A stretch of DNA of 64,000 nt from an uncultured Lachnospiraceae bacterium (GTDB lineage Bacteria; Bacillota; Clostridia; Lachnospirales; Lachnospiraceae): assembly GCA_900548905.1 (NCBI GenBank), contig URMK01000005.1, forward strand, positions 1 to 64,000. Direction: 5' to 3'. Under the pieces are notes generated by a model. That model was given only the letters and a program-made list of their open reading frames with translations, was not told where the DNA came from and made no database searches. Positions 7,014-16,475 of this stretch are shown in pieces (the stretch's first letter is position 1; every line of letters begins with the position of its first letter). A program made the translations under genes and the position numbers.

Positions 7014-10000
7014 TTATTTTTCTTTTACCGCCGCCTTTTTCCTATTCTTTTTTCTTCTTCCCGCCCTGGCAATCAGTAGAATAAGGAGAATGACAACCGC
7101 TGCCGCACCTGCCGCATAGTAAACGGCTTTGCTTTCCGTTTTCCCATATACGGCAAAGCATGATCCAAGGGGAATGGATGCGGTCACGTAACTTCCATCC
7201 GCCTGCGTTTTGGTTTCCTTCCATTTTCCATCGGAAAGGATCCATATCTGTGCGCTGTCCGCATTGTCCGGTATCAGGAAATGGGCTGTCAGCTCTGTCT
7301 GATCCTGATTCTCCGGCTGCTTTTCCAGTGTCCAGGAATATGCATAGGCGCAAGCCTCTTCTTCTAAAGGCGGGGAACATGCGGTAAGCTCCAGCCCGGT
7401 GTCCTCATAGAAATTTCCTTCCAGCAGGATCAACGGTTTGCCGCTTTCCGATTCCTCTCTGGATGCAAGGCTTTGAGTCCAACGCTGCTCCACCGCTTTT
7501 AATGTGATATTTTCCGTCACACTGCGCAGCGGAAACTCTTTTTCCCACTTCCAATAACCATCCCGTGCAGGAATCCGGGGCACATCTTCTTCCTGAATGG
7601 TGCCGCCGTAAGGAATCGTTATGGTTTTGCAGATCTCACCTGCATTTTCAAAGGATACCGTTACTGTGGAAAAACCCTGGGGAATATCCTCTTTCTTCAT
7701 AATTTCTTCATACGTACAGGCTTCGGCTTTTCCATAATAATTAATATTATCAATACCTCCCCACTCCCGGGACACAAAGTAATTGGACGCGATTTCCGCC
7801 TCTTCGTCCACATGCCCGGCAATGCTTCCCACACGTTCTCCCTTGTCGCTTTCCAGCGTGCACATGGATCCGCAGCCGCTGATATTATAACCATCTCCGC
7901 AGATTCCGCCCAGGTAGTCCACCCCGGTCACTTTACAGAAGGAATAGCTTTTACTGATGGTGCTGGTGCTGATACCCGCGATTCCGCCCAGCTTTTTCCC
8001 GCTTTCCGCACTGATATCCCCGTAATTTTCACAGTCATAGATCAACCCCAGTTCTTCACTGCCGGCAATTCCGCCGCCGTTATTTTTCTTCGCGGTTATC
8101 TTTCCATAGTTGCTGCAGTGGATGATCACATCGTTGGTTGTGGAACGCACAGCCACATCCGTCAGCCTGGATAAGTCCAGATCCAGCTCAGGATCAATAT
8201 TATATTCCACGTTCATAGTCCCGGCGATTCCGCCCGGATTGATATCTGCATCCACAGATCCGTTGTTGGTACAGCTGAAAATTACTCCCCGCGTTTTTTC
8301 TGTAATATTTCCAGAGGATACATCCAAAAGAGCATCTGCATTTCCCATAAGGATATTCAAATCCGAACTCACGGAATCGGTAATGTGCTGCTGGGTATTC
8401 ATAAGGCCCTTCATGCTGTTTGTCAGGCTTTGAATCCCGCCGTCGATGGAATCCGTCAGGCTGTCAATGGTATCCCCGGAAAGCTTGCTCTGATCCGTCA
8501 GTTCATTGGAAATGTTCCCCGCCGCGTCAGAAACGGAATCCCCGCTGTCCGATAAGGTATTCTGCATATTTTTCATGTTCCCTGATATGGAAGATAGCTC
8601 CTCCTTCATTTTGTTCAGGTTTTCTTTTATTTCCGGATCCGCTTCCGGCATGCTGATACTGTTTTTTTTCTGTTCCAGCTTATCCTTGGCATTATCCAGG
8701 CCTTCTTCTATCTTGTCCTTGTCTATTTCCGGAAGCTTCCCGGTTCCGCTTTCCGCACCGGTATCGGTTCCCGCTTCTGCACCTGTCGCATCGGCGCAGG
8801 TGATAATGATACCTCCAAGACCATTTTCCCGCAGTGTTTCGCCGTGTCTGCTCCTGTACGGGAAATCCGCCGCATATACCTGTTTTATGCCGGGCTGTGC
8901 ATCATTCTCCCATCCGCTTCGTGCCTCTCTTGCAGTGACCGTTCCGGCATTGTCTGCCTCCTCAGATGAGTTATCCGTTCCGCTGTCCCCGGCAGTTCCT
9001 CCACCGCCGGCATTTCCGTTCTTATCCCCATCGGCATCGCTTTCTGTTCCGCCCTCTTCGCTGCCGCCGCTATGATTTCCGGATCCTCCCTGTGCCCCGC
9101 CGTCTCCTGTCCCGCCACTTTGCGTCCCGTTGTCTCCTGTCCCGCCACTTTGCGTCCCGCCGTCCTCCGTTCCGCCACTTTGCGTCCCGTTGTCTCCTGT
9201 CCCGCCACTTTGCGTCCCGCCGTCCTCCGTTCCGCCTCCTGACGTACCTGTGTCGGAATCTCCTTTCTCTTTATCCCCAAATCCGGGAATATCCCCGGGT
9301 TTGCTGTTTTCAATCTTATCCTTTATATCATTTACCGCACCATTCACGGCATCTATGGCCGTATTCATATCCTTACGCACACCGTCCACCATATGCTGTA
9401 CCGTTTCATTCCCCAGACTGCCGATATTATCCAATGCATCACTGATGCTGTTAAGATAATCCCGGGTCTGTTCTTTATCCTCCGAAATGGTATCCCTGAG
9501 AGAATTCACTTCCCGGTTCAGACTGTCAATAGTATCCTCATACTGCTGCTGAAGGGTCCTGGCATACTGTCCCGCATCGCTGGAGGTCCGGCTGAGCGCA
9601 TCGGACATCTGGATTACCAGACTGTTCATACTCCCCAGATCATCCTGAAGCTTTTCCAGACGATCCGAAAGATATTCCGATTCCATGTAAGGCTCCGCCT
9701 GGCCTGCAATACCTCCCGCATCCTTTCTTCCCAGGATGCTGCCTTCGTTTGTGCACTCCAGAATGGTTCCGCTCTGTCTGCCTGCTATTCCTCCCACATT
9801 ATAGCCAACATGGGCATATCCCACATTTCCTTGGTTGGTACATCCGGATATGGTTCCGGAGGAAATGCCTGCGATGCCGCCGCTGTCGTTTCTGGTAACC
9901 ACATTCTGCGTCAGATTCAAATCGCCCAGATCCACGCCGTCCAGATTCAGCGTGGTTTTCAAATCTTCTCCGTTTACCGTACTCTCATTGACACAATCCT

Positions 10001-10703
10001 TGATAAGCCCTTTGTTTTCCCCGCAGATACCGCCGGTCCCATTGGTTGCGGTTACCGTTCCGGCGGCGCTGCAGCCCACTATCCTTCCGTCTGCCTTATT
10101 GTAGCCGGCAATCCCTCCTGCGGATTTTGCGGCGGATATAACGCCATCAAAACGGCAGCCTGACAGCATACCGAAATTCACCCCAACAAGGCCGCCCACA
10201 TTTTCTCCGCTGCCTTCCATGTGGATACTGCCTTCGACAGTCAAATTTTCTACAAGGGCGTTTTTACCCAGATACCGGAAGAATCCGATTTCAGATCCCT
10301 TACGTGATAGGAGGAAGCCGGTTATAGTATGTCCGTTCCCTTCCCACGTGCCGTTAAAATACGGAATCCCCTGGAAGCCGGTGCCCTTTACATCAATATC
10401 CGCTGACATGGAAAAAACTTTTCCATAGCTGTACCAGTCGTTACGGCATTCTTCCGCCAGCTCTATCAAATCCTCCGCCGAAGCTATCTGTATTCGTTCC
10501 ACTCCTTCTGTTATTTGCGCCGCTTCCGCCGTTTCGTCCGCCGGCTTCTCCTGCGTATTTGCCTCTCTGCCGACGCCTGTATCGGCGGCCATACAGGTAC
10601 CGGCATCGGACAGCAAAAGGGAAACGGCGAGTAAAAGGGCAGCGGATATCCTTTCAAAGCTTCGCATACCTTTCGCATTCTTTATGTATGCTTTTCCTCT
10701 CAT
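7014..10703 (-). CDS. GLUG-repeat, coiled-coil membrane-anchored surface protein
   Basis: A 1229-residue exported protein. Order: signal peptide (about 1-40); a beta-helix of GLUG motifs (about 169-335; GGLVGVNFGMLSGC, GGIAGYN, GGICGENKG, GGIAGISSGTISGC, GGIAGRQSGTILEC); a coiled coil (about 345-480); a Gly/Thr-rich tandem repeat (about 488-537); a second helical region (about 680-800); a second GLUG block (about 825-985); a Listeria-Bacteroides-type beta-grasp repeat (SFENAGEICKTITIPYGG); a C-terminal membrane helix (about 1191-1213) and a Lys/Arg tail. There is no LPXTG motif, so it is held by the membrane helix. Its ATG overlaps the MMPL exporter stop by ATGA, so it is probably a partner or substrate of that exporter. 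Confidence 0.85.
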   Translation of the reverse strand: MRGKAYIKNAKGMRSFERISAALLLAVSLLLSDAGTCMAADTGVGREANTQEKPADETAEAAQITEGVERIQIASAEDLIELAEECRNDWYSYGKVFSMSADIDVKGTGFQGIPYFNGTWEGNGHTITGFLLSRKGSEIGFFRYLGKNALVENLTVEGSIHMEGSGENVGGLVGVNFGMLSGCRFDGVISAAKSAGGIAGYNKADGRIVGCSAAGTVTATNGTGGICGENKGLIKDCVNESTVNGEDLKTTLNLDGVDLGDLNLTQNVVTRNDSGGIAGISSGTISGCTNQGNVGYAHVGYNVGGIAGRQSGTILECTNEGSILGRKDAGGIAGQAEPYMESEYLSDRLEKLQDDLGSMNSLVIQMSDALSRTSSDAGQYARTLQQQYEDTIDSLNREVNSLRDTISEDKEQTRDYLNSISDALDNIGSLGNETVQHMVDGVRKDMNTAIDAVNGAVNDIKDKIENSKPGDIPGFGDKEKGDSDTGTSGGGTEDGGTQSGGTGDNGTQSGGTEDGGTQSGGTGDNGTQSGGTGDGGAQGGSGNHSGGSEEGGTESDADGDKNGNAGGGGTAGDSGTDNSSEEADNAGTVTAREARSGWENDAQPGIKQVYAADFPYRSRHGETLRENGLGGIIITCADATGAEAGTDTGAESGTGKLPEIDKDKIEEGLDNAKDKLEQKKNSISMPEADPEIKENLNKMKEELSSISGNMKNMQNTLSDSGDSVSDAAGNISNELTDQSKLSGDTIDSLTDSIDGGIQSLTNSMKGLMNTQQHITDSVSSDLNILMGNADALLDVSSGNITEKTRGVIFSCTNNGSVDADINPGGIAGTMNVEYNIDPELDLDLSRLTDVAVRSTTNDVIIHCSNYGKITAKKNNGGGIAGSEELGLIYDCENYGDISAESGKKLGGIAGISTSTISKSYSFCKVTGVDYLGGICGDGYNISGCGSMCTLESDKGERVGSIAGHVDEEAEIASNYFVSREWGGIDNINYYGKAEACTYEEIMKKEDIPQGFSTVTVSFENAGEICKTITIPYGGTIQEEDVPRIPARDGYWKWEKEFPLRSVTENITLKAVEQRWTQSLASREESESGKPLILLEGNFYEDTGLELTACSPPLEEEACAYAYSWTLEKQPENQDQTELTAHFLIPDNADSAQIWILSDGKWKETKTQADGSYVTASIPLGSCFAVYGKTESKAVYYAAGAAAVVILLILLIARAGRRKKNRKKAAVKEK
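9091..9240 (-). repeat. 60-bp in-frame tandem repeat
   Basis: Positions 9121-9174 recur exactly at 9181-9234, a 60-bp period, with a further partial unit before 9121. The repeat encodes units of the pattern SGGTGDNGTQ and SGGTEDGGTQ in the GLUG protein's linker. It is a likely site of length variation. Confidence 0.9.
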
Positions 10704-13168
10704 TTCACTTCTCCTCCATCCTCCAGCATTTCTATTTCCGTCTGTCTTCCGGGCATCCGCGTTTCCAGGGAAGCGTTCATACGCCCCTGGAAGCTGCCTT
10801 TGATTTCCGCATCAATCTCTCCCTGGATAAAACCTTTCACATGGCCGTTTATACTCATACGGCCGCCGATTTCCCTGGTATTGTATTTGGACAGATTGAT
10901 GGTCAGAGCGGTTTTTTCGATAATAAAGTCTCCGAACAGTAAAATCTGAGGGAGCACAAATATAACAAGGATGATGGAAATTAATGTCCCTCTCCCCAAA
11001 GCGATTCCGATGGATGCCACTGTAGCATCCGAGGCTATTCTGCCGATCAGGAAACCGGCACAGGTCAGTATGGAGCCTGAGGTAAAAATGGTAGGGAAGG
11101 ACTGGTTCAAGGTTTCCACAATCGCATCCTTGATAGGCATAACCTGTTTCAGCTGCAGATACCGGTTGGAAATCACGATAGCGTAATCTATGGTGGCGCC
11201 CATCTGGATAGCCGATACAATCAGATACGCAATGAAAAATACCGGATCCCCGGACAATGCGGGAACGGAAAAATTAATCCAGATGCTTCCCTGGATTGTC
11301 AGGACCAGCAGCACCGGCAGCCCTGCGGACTGGAAGGTAAAAAAGAGGATTACCATAACAAACAATGCCGTAAGGATGCTGATAATCAAATTATCCGATC
11401 CGAAGGAGGACATCAGATCATGATCGCTTGTAGAATTGCCCACCAGAATAATCTCTTCTCCCGGATAGTACTTCCGGCAGACAGCCCGCACCTCATCCAG
11501 AGCGGCATAGGTTTCCTCCCCCTCCACGGGGAGCTTAAGGGACAATACGAAACGGGAATAATCCGTTCCCTGGAGTTGCTGCTTGGCATCATGAAGCGTA
11601 TCATAGAGTTCATTCAGATTTTTATCCATCTCCGAATCCAGCGTCACATAACCCTGTTGATACTGGTCGTACAGAAACAGGAACATATCGATGATAGGCA
11701 CCTCATATTCATCGATCCCCGTAAATACCGGGCCGTACTGCTCCTGGTTATAGGCATAGGCCACATAGAGAAGCCTAACGATTTCAATATCCAAATCCGC
11801 CAGTTCGGAAAAATCCCTGGGAGATATCTTATCGGTGAGCACATAGTCATCGTTTATGGATACGTTGGCCAGCCCAAGTACGCTGTCCACATATTCCAGC
11901 TTTTCGATTTCCTTCAGAGCCGCTTCCTCCCCTTCATAATTTCCGTTGGGGACCATGACCACCAGCTGATTGGATACCCCAAAGGCTTCTTCTATCTTTT
12001 CCTGGGCGATTTTCGACTCACTTTTCTTCGCACTTTCCACCGAGCTGGTATCATAAATATACCGGCAGTTATTTGATTTTACAAAAGCAAAAACAAGTAC
12101 CAGCACAAACAGCGGGGGAATGATATATTTCGTTTTGTTTGCCAGCTTTCCGGCAAAAGTTATATTGGGTACATAGCATCTGTGATGAGAGCGGTCAATC
12201 CCTTTTGCAAACAGAAGAAGGACACCCGGCATCAGCATGAATACGGAAATCAGGCTGAATATAATGGCCTTCACAAGGACAATACCCATATCGTAGCCCA
12301 GGCGGAACTGCATGAACATCATGGCTACCATACCGGAAATGGTTGTCAGGGAGGAGGCGCTGATTTCAGGGATGGCCTTGGACAGCGCCACCTTCACCGC
12401 GTTTTCCGCATCCATGGTTTCATGCTCCTCCATAAAGCGGTCACACAGGATAATGGCATAATCGATCGCCAGCGCAAGCTGCAGTACCACGGCTATGGAA
12501 TCGGTAACACTCGATATAGTTCCCAGCCAGTAGTTCGTTCCTTTATTCAGAATCGCCGCCACGCCAAATGTGATGAGCAATACGGGAATCTCCATATAGG
12601 CCTTTGTGGAAAGAAGGAGAACCGCAACGATAATAATGACGGCCAAAACCAATATCAGGTTCATATCCTTTTCCAGTGCCTTACTGGTGGCTTCTTCGGC
12701 ACCCACCTCCGTTGATACATAAGTATCATAGCCGGAGAGGACATTTCTGACCGCTTCCATGGCTTCCTTGCTGACCGGCTCCTCTTCTTCTCCGGAAAAG
12801 GTTATATCATATAAGGCATTTGTCCCGGTGTAGTGATCCTGTGTATCGTCAAAGGCCACCTCCTTCACCCCGTCCACTTCTTCCAGTTTCCCCACCAGCC
12901 CCTCCGCCCGGGAATAGGTGATGTTGGACACCATGACACGGGCGCTTCCATAAGTCAGGAACTGCTCCTCCATCAGGGAAAGGCCCCGGTTGGTTTCACT
13001 GTCGGCAGGCAGGTACTTGGTTATATCCTGATTTACCGATACCTTGTTTATGGACACCACACTGTAAATAACCGCTATAAAAAAGAGGACATAAATTGCC
13101 TTCCTCTTATTCACGATAAAAGTGGCAACCGTCAGCCAAAAATTCCCTTTTTCTTTTTTATCTTCCAT
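10700..13168 (-). CDS. MMPL/RND-superfamily exporter
   Basis: An 822-residue transporter in two halves. Each half has one helix, a large outside domain, then five helices; the second half has FFIAYLIVSAIQMGATIDYAIVIS, the conserved Asp-Tyr helix of MMPL proteins, and the first has LALAIDYAIILCDRF. Such proteins export lipids, hydrophobic compounds or surface polymers using ion gradients. Unusually, the C-terminus after the last helix carries about 70 residues with a Gly-spaced pattern (INGHVKGFIQGEIDAEIKG). I chose the ATG at 13168 with AGAGG eight bases upstream; a GTG at 13177 overlaps that site. It forms a tight pair with the GLUG surface protein. Confidence 0.88.
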   Translation of the reverse strand: MEDKKEKGNFWLTVATFIVNKRKAIYVLFFIAVIYSVVSINKVSVNQDITKYLPADSETNRGLSLMEEQFLTYGSARVMVSNITYSRAEGLVGKLEEVDGVKEVAFDDTQDHYTGTNALYDITFSGEEEEPVSKEAMEAVRNVLSGYDTYVSTEVGAEEATSKALEKDMNLILVLAVIIIVAVLLLSTKAYMEIPVLLITFGVAAILNKGTNYWLGTISSVTDSIAVVLQLALAIDYAIILCDRFMEEHETMDAENAVKVALSKAIPEISASSLTTISGMVAMMFMQFRLGYDMGIVLVKAIIFSLISVFMLMPGVLLLFAKGIDRSHHRCYVPNITFAGKLANKTKYIIPPLFVLVLVFAFVKSNNCRYIYDTSSVESAKKSESKIAQEKIEEAFGVSNQLVVMVPNGNYEGEEAALKEIEKLEYVDSVLGLANVSINDDYVLTDKISPRDFSELADLDIEIVRLLYVAYAYNQEQYGPVFTGIDEYEVPIIDMFLFLYDQYQQGYVTLDSEMDKNLNELYDTLHDAKQQLQGTDYSRFVLSLKLPVEGEETYAALDEVRAVCRKYYPGEEIILVGNSTSDHDLMSSFGSDNLIISILTALFVMVILFFTFQSAGLPVLLVLTIQGSIWINFSVPALSGDPVFFIAYLIVSAIQMGATIDYAIVISNRYLQLKQVMPIKDAIVETLNQSFPTIFTSGSILTCAGFLIGRIASDATVASIGIALGRGTLISIILVIFVLPQILLFGDFIIEKTALTINLSKYNTREIGGRMSINGHVKGFIQGEIDAEIKGSFQGRMNASLETRMPGRQTEIEMLEDGGEVK

Positions 13169-13206
13169 CTGACACACCTCTTACCTTCGTCGTTTCGTCA
13201 GTGGAA

Positions 13207-13235
13207 ATTATAGTCCCGGCTTCCGGGGAAGGCAA
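13207..13235 (-). promoter_or_regulatory. Promoter of MMPL/GLUG operon
   Basis: Minus-strand TTGCCT (13230-13235), a 17-bp spacer and TATAAT (13207-13212). The spacer contains an inverted repeat (CCCGG, AAG, CCGGG), a possible operator position. Confidence 0.5.
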
Positions 13236-13278
13236 GAGGATTTCCCGTTTCCCTTTTACCCAATTTGCTTCATTTGTC

Positions 13279-13310
13279 CAAAAAAGGCGTTCTCCTGAAA
13301 GGAAAACGCC
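13279..13310 (-). terminator. Terminator of arabinofuranosidase gene
   Basis: GGCGTT (13286-13291) and AACGCC (13305-13310) with inner TCCT/AGGA pairing, followed on the minus strand by six T residues. Confidence 0.85.
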
Positions 13311-13329
13311 CTCTGCCATACCATTTCGA

Positions 13330-14829
13330 TTATTTTTTAAGCCTTACCACATTCCAGCTATGTTTGCCGAACAGAGTTGTAAAATGTCCTCCGTCCATTT
13401 TGGAAGCATCACTGCGTACGGGAACCACACAATCCGGAGCTGCTTCCGTATTAACAGCTTTCAAATCCTCATTCGTCAGCACAATATGCTCCACCAGTTT
13501 ATAGTCCGCAAACTGTCTGAAATCACAGCTCACTTCCAAATCCTCTTCCAGATCCTTGTTTACCGCAAAAACGGTAAGTTCTTCTTCCTCTTCGTTCCAG
13601 ATGCATACGCTGTCCAGGAAGGAAACCTCCCCATAGGTCCGGCTTTCATAAACAGGTGCCTGTACCTGGGTATTCAGCACCGTTCCTCTGCCGTATACGG
13701 ACGCATGCATATACGGATAAAAGATTGTCTGTCTCCACGCTCCCGTATCGGAGGTCATGATCGGCGCTATTACATTTACCAGCTGGGCAAGACATGCCAC
13801 CTTTACGCGATCCGCATGGCGCAGCATGGTGATGAGCATACTGCCCACCAGCAGGGCATCCTCAAAGTTGTATACATCCTCCAGCTGATGAGGCGCCTGC
13901 ACCCATTTTTCCAGCTGGGCATCCGCATCATTGCTGTGATACCAGACATTCCATTCGTCAAAGGACAGGTTAATCTGTTTTTTGCTTCTCTTCTTCGCCT
14001 TGACACAATCACAGATGGAAAGAACAGAGCTGATAAATTCATCCATTCCTTTGGAATTTGCCAGAAATTCCTTTGTGTTGTTATCCCTGTTCCCGTAATA
14101 CTGATGCAGGGAAAGATAGTCCACCTGCTCATAGCATTCGCTGAGCACATCCTCTTCCCAGTAACCGAAGGTATCCATCGTCAGTGAGGAACTTCCACAG
14201 GCTACGGTTTCAATGGTAGGATCCATAAATTTCATCAGACGGCTTGTTTCCGCAGCGATACGGCCATATTCCTTTGCCGTTTTATGGCCCATCTGCCAGG
14301 GACCGTCCATTTCATTTCCCAGACACCAGAGTTTGATATCATGAGGCGCTTCATAGCCGTGCTTCTTTCTTAAATCGCTGTAATAGGTGCCGCCCTTGAA
14401 ATTACAGTATTCCAATACATCCTTGGCTTCTTCCGGCCCTCTGGTCCCCAGATTGACAGCCATCATGATATCCGTTCCGGCTTTCTTAGCCCAGTCGGCA
14501 AATTCATTCAGCCCGAACTGGTTGCTTTCAATCACCGACCATGCCAGATCCACCTTGGAAGGACGCATGTCTTTAGGGCCTACACCGTCTTCCCAATGAT
14601 AACCGGACACAAAATTACCCCCGGGATAACGTACGATAGGAACCTTCAGCTCCCTCACCAATTCCAAACAATCCTTCCGCATCCCCTGCTCATCGGCAAA
14701 GGGGCTGTTTTCCTGATAGATTCCTTCGTATACGGCTCTTCCCAGATGCTCAATAAAAGAACCGAAAATCCGTTTGTCCACCTTTCCCGTGAGATAGTAC
14801 TTGTCTACAATCAATTCCGCTTTTTTCAT
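13330..14829 (-). CDS. abfA: GH51 alpha-L-arabinofuranosidase
   Basis: A 499-residue, signal-less cytoplasmic glycosidase that removes terminal arabinofuranose from arabinan or arabinoxylan oligosaccharides. GH51 hallmarks are visible: FGSFIEHLGRAVYEGIY near the N-terminus, RYPGGNFVSGYHW, the acid/base Glu in CLGNEMDGPWQMGH, and the nucleophile Glu in SFDEWNVWY. The last 130 residues form the usual beta-sandwich domain. I prefer the ATG at 14829 because a GGAG site precedes it; 14841 is also in frame. Without a secretion signal it acts on imported oligosaccharides. It is divergently transcribed from an AraC-family regulator that is its likely controller. Confidence 0.93.
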   Translation of the reverse strand: MKKAELIVDKYYLTGKVDKRIFGSFIEHLGRAVYEGIYQENSPFADEQGMRKDCLELVRELKVPIVRYPGGNFVSGYHWEDGVGPKDMRPSKVDLAWSVIESNQFGLNEFADWAKKAGTDIMMAVNLGTRGPEEAKDVLEYCNFKGGTYYSDLRKKHGYEAPHDIKLWCLGNEMDGPWQMGHKTAKEYGRIAAETSRLMKFMDPTIETVACGSSSLTMDTFGYWEEDVLSECYEQVDYLSLHQYYGNRDNNTKEFLANSKGMDEFISSVLSICDCVKAKKRSKKQINLSFDEWNVWYHSNDADAQLEKWVQAPHQLEDVYNFEDALLVGSMLITMLRHADRVKVACLAQLVNVIAPIMTSDTGAWRQTIFYPYMHASVYGRGTVLNTQVQAPVYESRTYGEVSFLDSVCIWNEEEEELTVFAVNKDLEEDLEVSCDFRQFADYKLVEHIVLTNEDLKAVNTEAAPDCVVPVRSDASKMDGGHFTTLFGKHSWNVVRLKK

Positions 14830-14930
14830 ACCATTCTCCATTCCGCCGTATCCCGGCCGCTTTCCTTACTTCTGTATTTTTATCATAATCTCCGCAGACA
14901 AAAACCGCCAGTTCTTTTCCTCCGATTTAT

Positions 14931-14960
14931 TTGACTTTTCTTCCGGTTCTGTGCTATCCT
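14931..14960 (+). promoter_or_regulatory. Candidate promoter of AraC-family gene
   Basis: TTGACT (14931-14936), an 18-bp spacer and TATCCT (14955-14960) in the divergent intergenic region, about 55 bp upstream of the start codon. Confidence 0.5.
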
Positions 14961-15015
14961 CAGGAAAAGAGATTATACGGCTTTTGCGCCGATGCCATTT
15001 ACCAGGAGACTGCTT

Positions 15016-15864
15016 ATGATTACCCTTCATTTTTGCGAATACAATCGTTTTAACCAGGATTATGACACGATCTGCCGCCCGGGCGGAAGCGGGGATTACC
15101 TGTTCCTTCTGCTGAAAACACCCATGAAAATCTATCTGCAGGAGGAGCTTATCATCACCAAGGAAAACGCCTGTATCCTTTTCACGCCCCGGACTCCCCA
15201 GCATTACCAGGCGGTCAAACGGTTTTGCAACAGCTATCTGCACTTTTCTTCCGATTTAAGTCCCGCCAGACAATACGGTTTCCCGGAAAACAAAATCTTT
15301 TACCCGGCCAATCCCGGAGATACAGACTCTTTTATACGTAAAATACAAATGGAATATTTCTCTCTCTCCGAGTTCCGGGAGGAATATATTTACTGCCTGA
15401 TTTCCCAAATGTTCATTTCACTTTCCAGGGATCTGCTTCACTGCGCGGATCAGAAGGAGGATGGTGAAAACCTGTACCAGCTTTTCCAGAACCTGCGCCT
15501 GAAAATGCTTTCCAACTGCCAGGAGGATTGGAGTATTGAACGCCTCTGCCAGGAAATAAATCTGGAGAAGAGCCAGTTTTACGTATATTACCATCATTTC
15601 TTTTCCACGACCCCCAAAAACGATCTGCTCCACGTACGCATGGAAAAAGCCAAAAGCCTTCTGAGCAATGAAGCCCTGCAGGTACAGGAAGCCGCCCGTC
15701 TCTGCGGTTTTTCCAGCCTGCAGCACTTCACCCGGTATTTTCGGAAATACTGCGGCTGCTCCCCCAGAGAATACGGCCAGGCCTGCAAACAACGGACGCT
15801 GCGCTCTGCGAACCATCCTTATATTCCATTAAAAAAGGAGCCCCTGCAAGGCTCCCCCGAATAG
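15016..15864 (+). CDS. AraC-family transcription regulator
   Basis: A 282-residue regulator. The N-terminal half fits a cupin sugar-sensing domain (GGSGDYLFLLLKTPMKIYL, then ACILFTPRTPQHYQ). The C-terminal two helix-turn-helix units span about residues 165-262, including IERLCQEINLEKSQFYVYY and the family signature VQEAARLCGFSSLQHFTRYF followed by YCGCSPREY. The ATG at 15016 has a CAGGAG site. Its position back to back with the GH51 gene suggests that it senses arabinose-containing oligosaccharides and activates that gene. Confidence 0.9.
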   Translation: MITLHFCEYNRFNQDYDTICRPGGSGDYLFLLLKTPMKIYLQEELIITKENACILFTPRTPQHYQAVKRFCNSYLHFSSDLSPARQYGFPENKIFYPANPGDTDSFIRKIQMEYFSLSEFREEYIYCLISQMFISLSRDLLHCADQKEDGENLYQLFQNLRLKMLSNCQEDWSIERLCQEINLEKSQFYVYYHHFFSTTPKNDLLHVRMEKAKSLLSNEALQVQEAARLCGFSSLQHFTRYFRKYCGCSPREYGQACKQRTLRSANHPYIPLKKEPLQGSPE

Positions 15865-15877
15865 CCCGGATCCATCT

Positions 15878-15912
15878 CCTCTGCCCGGGCCGCCTGCGTG
15901 CCCGGGCAGAGG
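15878..15912. terminator. Strong GC hairpin between convergent genes
   Basis: A perfect 12-bp inverted repeat, CCTCTGCCCGGG (15878-15889) and CCCGGGCAGAGG (15901-15912), with an 11-base loop. Neither strand has a T run, so it may be a weak bidirectional terminator or an RNA-stabilising stem for the convergent AraC and thioesterase transcripts. Confidence 0.55.
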
Positions 15913-15939
15913 GTATAGGCCCTCACAATAAATTTATTA

Positions 15940-16362
15940 CTAAATACCCATATATGCAGTGAGTCTGTCATAAATCTCCGGATAATCCCTCTTTAAATGA
16001 ATCGGCATCATTTTGCGATCCAGAAAGCAGTGGCTGGTTTCGCCCGCCGCATGCAGCTTTCCGTCCTCCTGTCCATAAATTTCATATTTGAGGCCCATTT
16101 TAATGCCGTTAAATCCATTAGGTATTACCTTTATCCGAAAGCTTTCCGCATATCTGAAAGAAATCCTGTACTCACAGGAGGCGCCCAGTACCGGGATCAG
16201 GATTCCTGCTTTTTCTATTTTATCATAGGGCAGTCCTATCTGCTCCAGCGCATCCGTCCTGGCTTCCTCCATCCAGCGGATGTAGTTGGAATGGTGGACG
16301 ATCCCCATTCTGTCCGTTTCATAATATTGAATCTTTCTTCCATATTCCTTTACTTCAGTCAT
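15940..16362 (-). CDS. 4HBT-family acyl-CoA thioesterase
   Basis: A 140-residue hot-dog-fold thioesterase. The active-site motif of the 4-hydroxybenzoyl-CoA thioesterase family is clear near the N-terminus: YYETDRMGIVHHSNYIRWMEEART, with the Asp/His region and the long central helix. It should hydrolyse an acyl-CoA, but the substrate cannot be read. It follows the biotin decarboxylase operon by about 110 bp, beyond a possible terminator, so co-transcription is uncertain. The ATG at 16362 has a GAGGTG site. Confidence 0.85.
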   Translation of the reverse strand: MTEVKEYGRKIQYYETDRMGIVHHSNYIRWMEEARTDALEQIGLPYDKIEKAGILIPVLGASCEYRISFRYAESFRIKVIPNGFNGIKMGLKYEIYGQEDGKLHAAGETSHCFLDRKMMPIHLKRDYPEIYDRLTAYMGI

Positions 16363-16410
16363 GCTTCACCTCATACTAACTATTCTTCTCACCGTATCAA
16401 ATACTCTGCG

Positions 16411-16447
16411 GAAATAACAGGCGGGCACCCTGAGATGTCCGCCTGTT
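16411..16447 (-). terminator. Terminator of biotin decarboxylase operon
   Basis: AACAGGCGG (16416-16424) and CCGCCTGTT (16439-16447) form a 9-bp stem with a 14-base loop. The minus-strand tail is only moderately T-rich (TATTTC). Confidence 0.55.
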
Positions 16448-16475
16448 CCTGTAAACTCTGATTGGAAACGGCTGC

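Noticed and set aside
9091..9240. CRISPR-like direct repeats
   Set aside because: The 60-bp units are contiguous, in frame and encode protein; there are no spacers and no cas genes.
15878..15912. Integron or phage attachment site
   Set aside because: The inverted repeat is perfect, but there is no integrase, flanking direct repeat or gene disruption; a structure between convergent genes is simpler.
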